Shown here: positions 13,076 to 15,105 of the stretch, piece by piece | How positions within the stretch are numbered: position 1 is the first letter of the stretch | Layout: each line of letters starts with the position of its first letter | Assembly: GCA_012965455.1 (NCBI GenBank) | Contig: DTSG01000122.1 | Location: forward strand, 1-15,105 | DNA from: Planctomycetaceae bacterium | Lineage (GTDB): Bacteria > Planctomycetota > Planctomycetia > Pirellulales > Pirellulaceae | DNA length: 15,105 bases | Direction: 5' to 3' | Position numbers and translations under genes: made by a program | The notes under the pieces: generated by a model | Told to the model about the DNA's origin: nothing | The model's input: the letters and a program-made list of their open reading frames with translations, nothing else | Database searches by the model: none

Positions 13076-13863
13076 CGTTAGAACCGACAGTTGATTCATT
13101 GTTTGATTTGCGTGGTAGAGTAGCTTTGATTACCGGCGGTACGGGTTATCTGGGCTCAGCCATGGCGCGTGCTCTGGCTGAGATGGGTGCGCAGGTTGTC
13201 ATCACAAGCCGAGAACTTGCGAGAGCGGAAAAGGCTGCCGCTGAGCTGCCGGGGGAGCAAACGCATTTTGCAGTGGAGTTGGATCATAAGAGTGAAGAGT
13301 CGCTTACGACTGGGTTTGCGAAAGCTGTGGAGTTAGCGGGTCAAGTTGATATCTTGGTGAACAATGGGCAGGGTGGAAATGCCAAAGATTTGACCACAAC
13401 GGACCAGCAACATTTTGATGAGCATTTAGCGAACGCGACGGGTTACTTTTTGTTAGCGCGGGAATGTCGCGATCATGTGGTTGCCCGCGGGGCGGAGGGC
13501 AGTATCGTAAATATCGGCTCCATGTACGGCGTGGTTGGTTCTTACCCAGAAACCTATCAGGACGTTAGTGGTGCGAGCCCCGTGGCCTATCATGCGCTCA
13601 AAGGTGGAGTGGTTCATATGACGCGGCATTTAGCGGTGTATTGGGCAGCGGATAATGTGCGGGTCAATTGTTTGAGCCCTGGACCCTTTCCGAGTGACAA
13701 GGCGCCGGCTGCTTTGGTTGACCGGTTGATTGAAAAGAGTCCCATGAAACGCATGGGTATCCCGTCGGAATTGAAAGGCGCGATTGTTTTTCTATGCAGT
13801 GATGCGAGCAGTTACGTCACGGGCCAAAATCTATTGGTGGACGGCGGCTGGACCGCTTGGTAA
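13072..13863 (+). CDS. SDR family NAD(P)-dependent oxidoreductase
   Basis: A 263-residue classical short-chain dehydrogenase/reductase. The cofactor motif is TGGTGYLG (21-28), the catalytic serine S150 lies in NIGSMYG and the YxxxK pair is Y173/K177 in AYHALKGG. The usual NNAG is NNGQ (97-100), a mild deviation. The C-terminal LCSDASSYVTGQNLLVDGGWTAW is typical. The residues after the nucleotide motif (ITSRELARAEKAA) suggest NADP(H) or NAD(H) cannot be decided by eye. Its start overlaps the upstream stop by 4 bases, with AGGGG 7 bases before it. As the third member of the aldolase operon it probably handles a second redox step on the same carbon chain; the substrate is not known. Confidence 0.94.
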   Translation: MTLEPTVDSLFDLRGRVALITGGTGYLGSAMARALAEMGAQVVITSRELARAEKAAAELPGEQTHFAVELDHKSEESLTTGFAKAVELAGQVDILVNNGQGGNAKDLTTTDQQHFDEHLANATGYFLLARECRDHVVARGAEGSIVNIGSMYGVVGSYPETYQDVSGASPVAYHALKGGVVHMTRHLAVYWAADNVRVNCLSPGPFPSDKAPAALVDRLIEKSPMKRMGIPSELKGAIVFLCSDASSYVTGQNLLVDGGWTAW

Positions 13864-13864
13864 A

Positions 13865-13900
13865 TGCTTGCCCTGCAAGCACGGTAGCCTTGTGCCTACC
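13865..13900 (+). terminator. Two tandem short hairpins after the SDR gene
   Basis: TGCTTG (13865-13870) pairs with CAAGCA (13876-13881) and GGTAG (13883-13887) pairs with CTACC (13896-13900), one base apart. They begin one base after the SDR stop codon, at the end of the operon. There is no T run, so this may be an RNA-stabilising element or a dispersed repeat and not an intrinsic terminator. The rest of the 103-base gap to the next gene holds nothing I can support. Confidence 0.4.
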
Positions 13901-13966
13901 CTTAGTGCCGATTTATGATGGAAGAGACGTTATTAATGACACAATATTTTTCCGATACCAACTGTT

Positions 13967-15046
13967 ATGACTATGAAACGAACCCTGGCAGCCTTATTTG
14001 CGATATTTGTCTTTGCGGATATTCTAGCGGCTCAAAAATCTCCGACGGTTATTGAAATCCCAGCTGCAGTTGCTGAGACAGAAGCTGAAATGAAGCCGTA
14101 TGGCGAAATCATCGAACATACGCGAGTGAAAATTGAAATGCTGCCTATTTCAAGTGGCAAATACTTACTGGGTAGCCCTGCCACTGAAAAACAACGCCGT
14201 GCTGATGAAGGACCGCAGCGAGAAGTAACGTTAGAACCGTTTTGGATGGGCAAGACGGAAATCACGTGGAATGCCTATGACGTGTGGATGTCGGATATCG
14301 ATATTCAAATTCGTAAAGTCTACGGCAAAAAAGCGAATGAACGTGACCTACTTGCGGATCCGCTAACGATTTCCAAACCAACCGCGCCGTACACAGATAT
14401 GTCGTTTGGCATGGGGACACGCAGTTACCCCGCAATCTGCATGACTCAACATGCCGCGAGAACGTTTTGTCAGTGGCTTAGCGCAAAAACTGGGCGATAC
14501 TATCGATTGCCTACTGAAGCGGAATGGGAATACGCCTGTCGCGCGGGAACAACCACTGCCTATTCGTTTGGTGACGATGCAAAAAAACTAGGTGAATACG
14601 CTTGGTTCTATGATAACGCCGGCGAACAATATCAAAAAGTTGGGCGGAAACTCCCCAACCCCTGGGGCCTACACGACATGCACGGCAATGTTTCCGAATG
14701 GGTATTGGATCAATATGACGAAGCGGGTTATGCCAAGCTCGGAAAACAACTCAACAACCCGTTAAGCGTTCCCACCATTTTGTTTCCTCGGACAGTACGA
14801 GGTGGCAGTTGGCGAGACGAAGCGACACAGTTACGTAGCGCTGTGCGAGTGGCCTCGACAGAAGACTGGAAAGAACAAGATCCACAGATACCCCAAAGCA
14901 TTTGGTATCATACAGATGCACTGCATGTTGGGTTTCGCATAGTTAGGCCATTGATAACGCCGTCTGCTGCAGAACTCAAAAACAAGTGGAATAAATCTGA
15001 ACCAGCACAGTATGACAAAGACAACCCCAAAGAATTCAAAGAGTAG
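13967..15046 (+). CDS. Secreted FGE/SUMF1-domain protein lacking the catalytic cysteines
   Basis: A 359-residue protein with an N-terminal signal peptide (KRTLAALFAIFVFADILAA, cleavage near residue 22) and the formylglycine-generating-enzyme/SUMF1 fold from about 55 to 328. Family marks are FWMGKTEITWNAYDVW (92-107), YRLPTEAEWEYACRAGT (179-195), PWGLHDMHGNVSEWVLD (232-248), RTVRGGSWRDE (275-285) and VGFRIVRP (321-328). After RGGSW, true FGE enzymes carry the two cysteines that bind copper; here the stretch to SAVRVAS has none. So it is probably not a sulfatase-activating enzyme but a member of the large non-FGE group, possibly binding or structural. A charged C-terminal tail follows the domain. 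Start is ATG at 13967 or 13973; neither has a clear ribosome site. The next gene begins 23 bases downstream. Confidence 0.88.
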   Translation: MTMKRTLAALFAIFVFADILAAQKSPTVIEIPAAVAETEAEMKPYGEIIEHTRVKIEMLPISSGKYLLGSPATEKQRRADEGPQREVTLEPFWMGKTEITWNAYDVWMSDIDIQIRKVYGKKANERDLLADPLTISKPTAPYTDMSFGMGTRSYPAICMTQHAARTFCQWLSAKTGRYYRLPTEAEWEYACRAGTTTAYSFGDDAKKLGEYAWFYDNAGEQYQKVGRKLPNPWGLHDMHGNVSEWVLDQYDEAGYAKLGKQLNNPLSVPTILFPRTVRGGSWRDEATQLRSAVRVASTEDWKEQDPQIPQSIWYHTDALHVGFRIVRPLITPSAAELKNKWNKSEPAQYDKDNPKEFKE

Positions 15047-15069
15047 CCGCTAACGGAAAAGGGAAAAAT

Positions 15070-15105
15070 ATGAGCGAACCAATACCATCACGACGTCAAT
15101 TTTTG
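15070..15105 (+). CDS. Start of a Tat-exported protein (cut by the window end)
   Basis: Only 12 codons are present: MSEPIPSRRQFL. SRRQFL matches the twin-arginine signal motif (S/T-R-R-x-F-L), so the product is probably folded and cofactor-bearing before export. GGAAAAGGGAAAAAT lies directly upstream of the ATG as a purine-rich ribosome site. The 23-base gap from the FGE-like gene suggests one transcript. In planctomycetes Tat-signal Gfo/Idh/MocA oxidoreductases are common beside such genes, but nothing in the visible part identifies the family. Confidence 0.6.
   Translation, partial: MSEPIPSRRQFL

Noticed and set aside
13915..14055. Short frame of 46 codons overlapping the start of the FGE-like gene
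   Set aside because: It runs out of frame through the signal peptide coding region, has no ribosome site and looks like a shadow.
1..15105. tRNA genes, CRISPR arrays, insertion sequences or prophage genes
   Set aside because: I looked through the gaps for cloverleaf ends, regularly spaced repeats, transposase motifs and terminal inverted repeats and found none that hold up by eye.

Overview
The window looks like a core-genome segment of a planctomycete, most likely a member of the Pirellulales. This is an inference from gene style, not from a marker gene. The supporting signs are a secreted formylglycine-generating-enzyme-like protein followed closely by the start of a Tat-exported protein, the distinctive glycosyltransferase N-terminus, a shortened PheT, weak or absent Shine-Dalgarno sites at several genes, and a base composition near balance.

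Bases 1-7840 are mostly translation genes. A RidA-family protein (+) converges on a minus-strand block that reads rpmI - rplT - pheS - pheT. A small lipoprotein gene (-) and then the plus-strand pair thrS - infC follow. In many bacteria these genes form one co-directional cluster, thrS-infC-rpmI-rplT-pheS-pheT. Here it is split into two divergent halves with a lipoprotein gene between them. The noncoding gaps are rich in structure: four hairpins between rpmI and rplT, a strong terminator-like hairpin between rplT and pheS, overlapping hairpins before thrS, and a terminator-like hairpin between thrS and infC. infC has no ATG/GTG/TTG start that would give a full-length protein; it almost certainly begins at an ATC codon.

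Bases 7878-11048 hold two minus-strand genes, probably co-transcribed: a sodium:solute symporter and then a family-4-type glycosyltransferase. The 236-base gap upstream carries repeated ATTGGTT/AACCAAT arms. Divergent from it on the plus strand is a tight three-gene operon (11285-13863): an HpcH/HpaI-type aldolase, a Gfo/Idh/MocA oxidoreductase and an SDR oxidoreductase. Gene spacings are 3 bases and then a 4-base ATGA overlap. Together with the symporter this could be an uptake and breakdown module for a sugar acid or related hydroxy-oxo acid; the substrate cannot be read from the sequence.

Bases 13967-15105 carry a secreted protein with the FGE/SUMF1 fold that lacks the catalytic cysteines of true FGE, followed 23 bases later by the first 12 codons of a protein with a twin-arginine (SRRQFL) signal that runs off the window.

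No tRNA, rRNA, CRISPR array, insertion sequence or phage gene was recognised. I do not see a convincing wholly new system. The best leads are the regulatory RNA-like structures around the split translation cluster and the uncharacterised aldolase/dehydrogenase operon.
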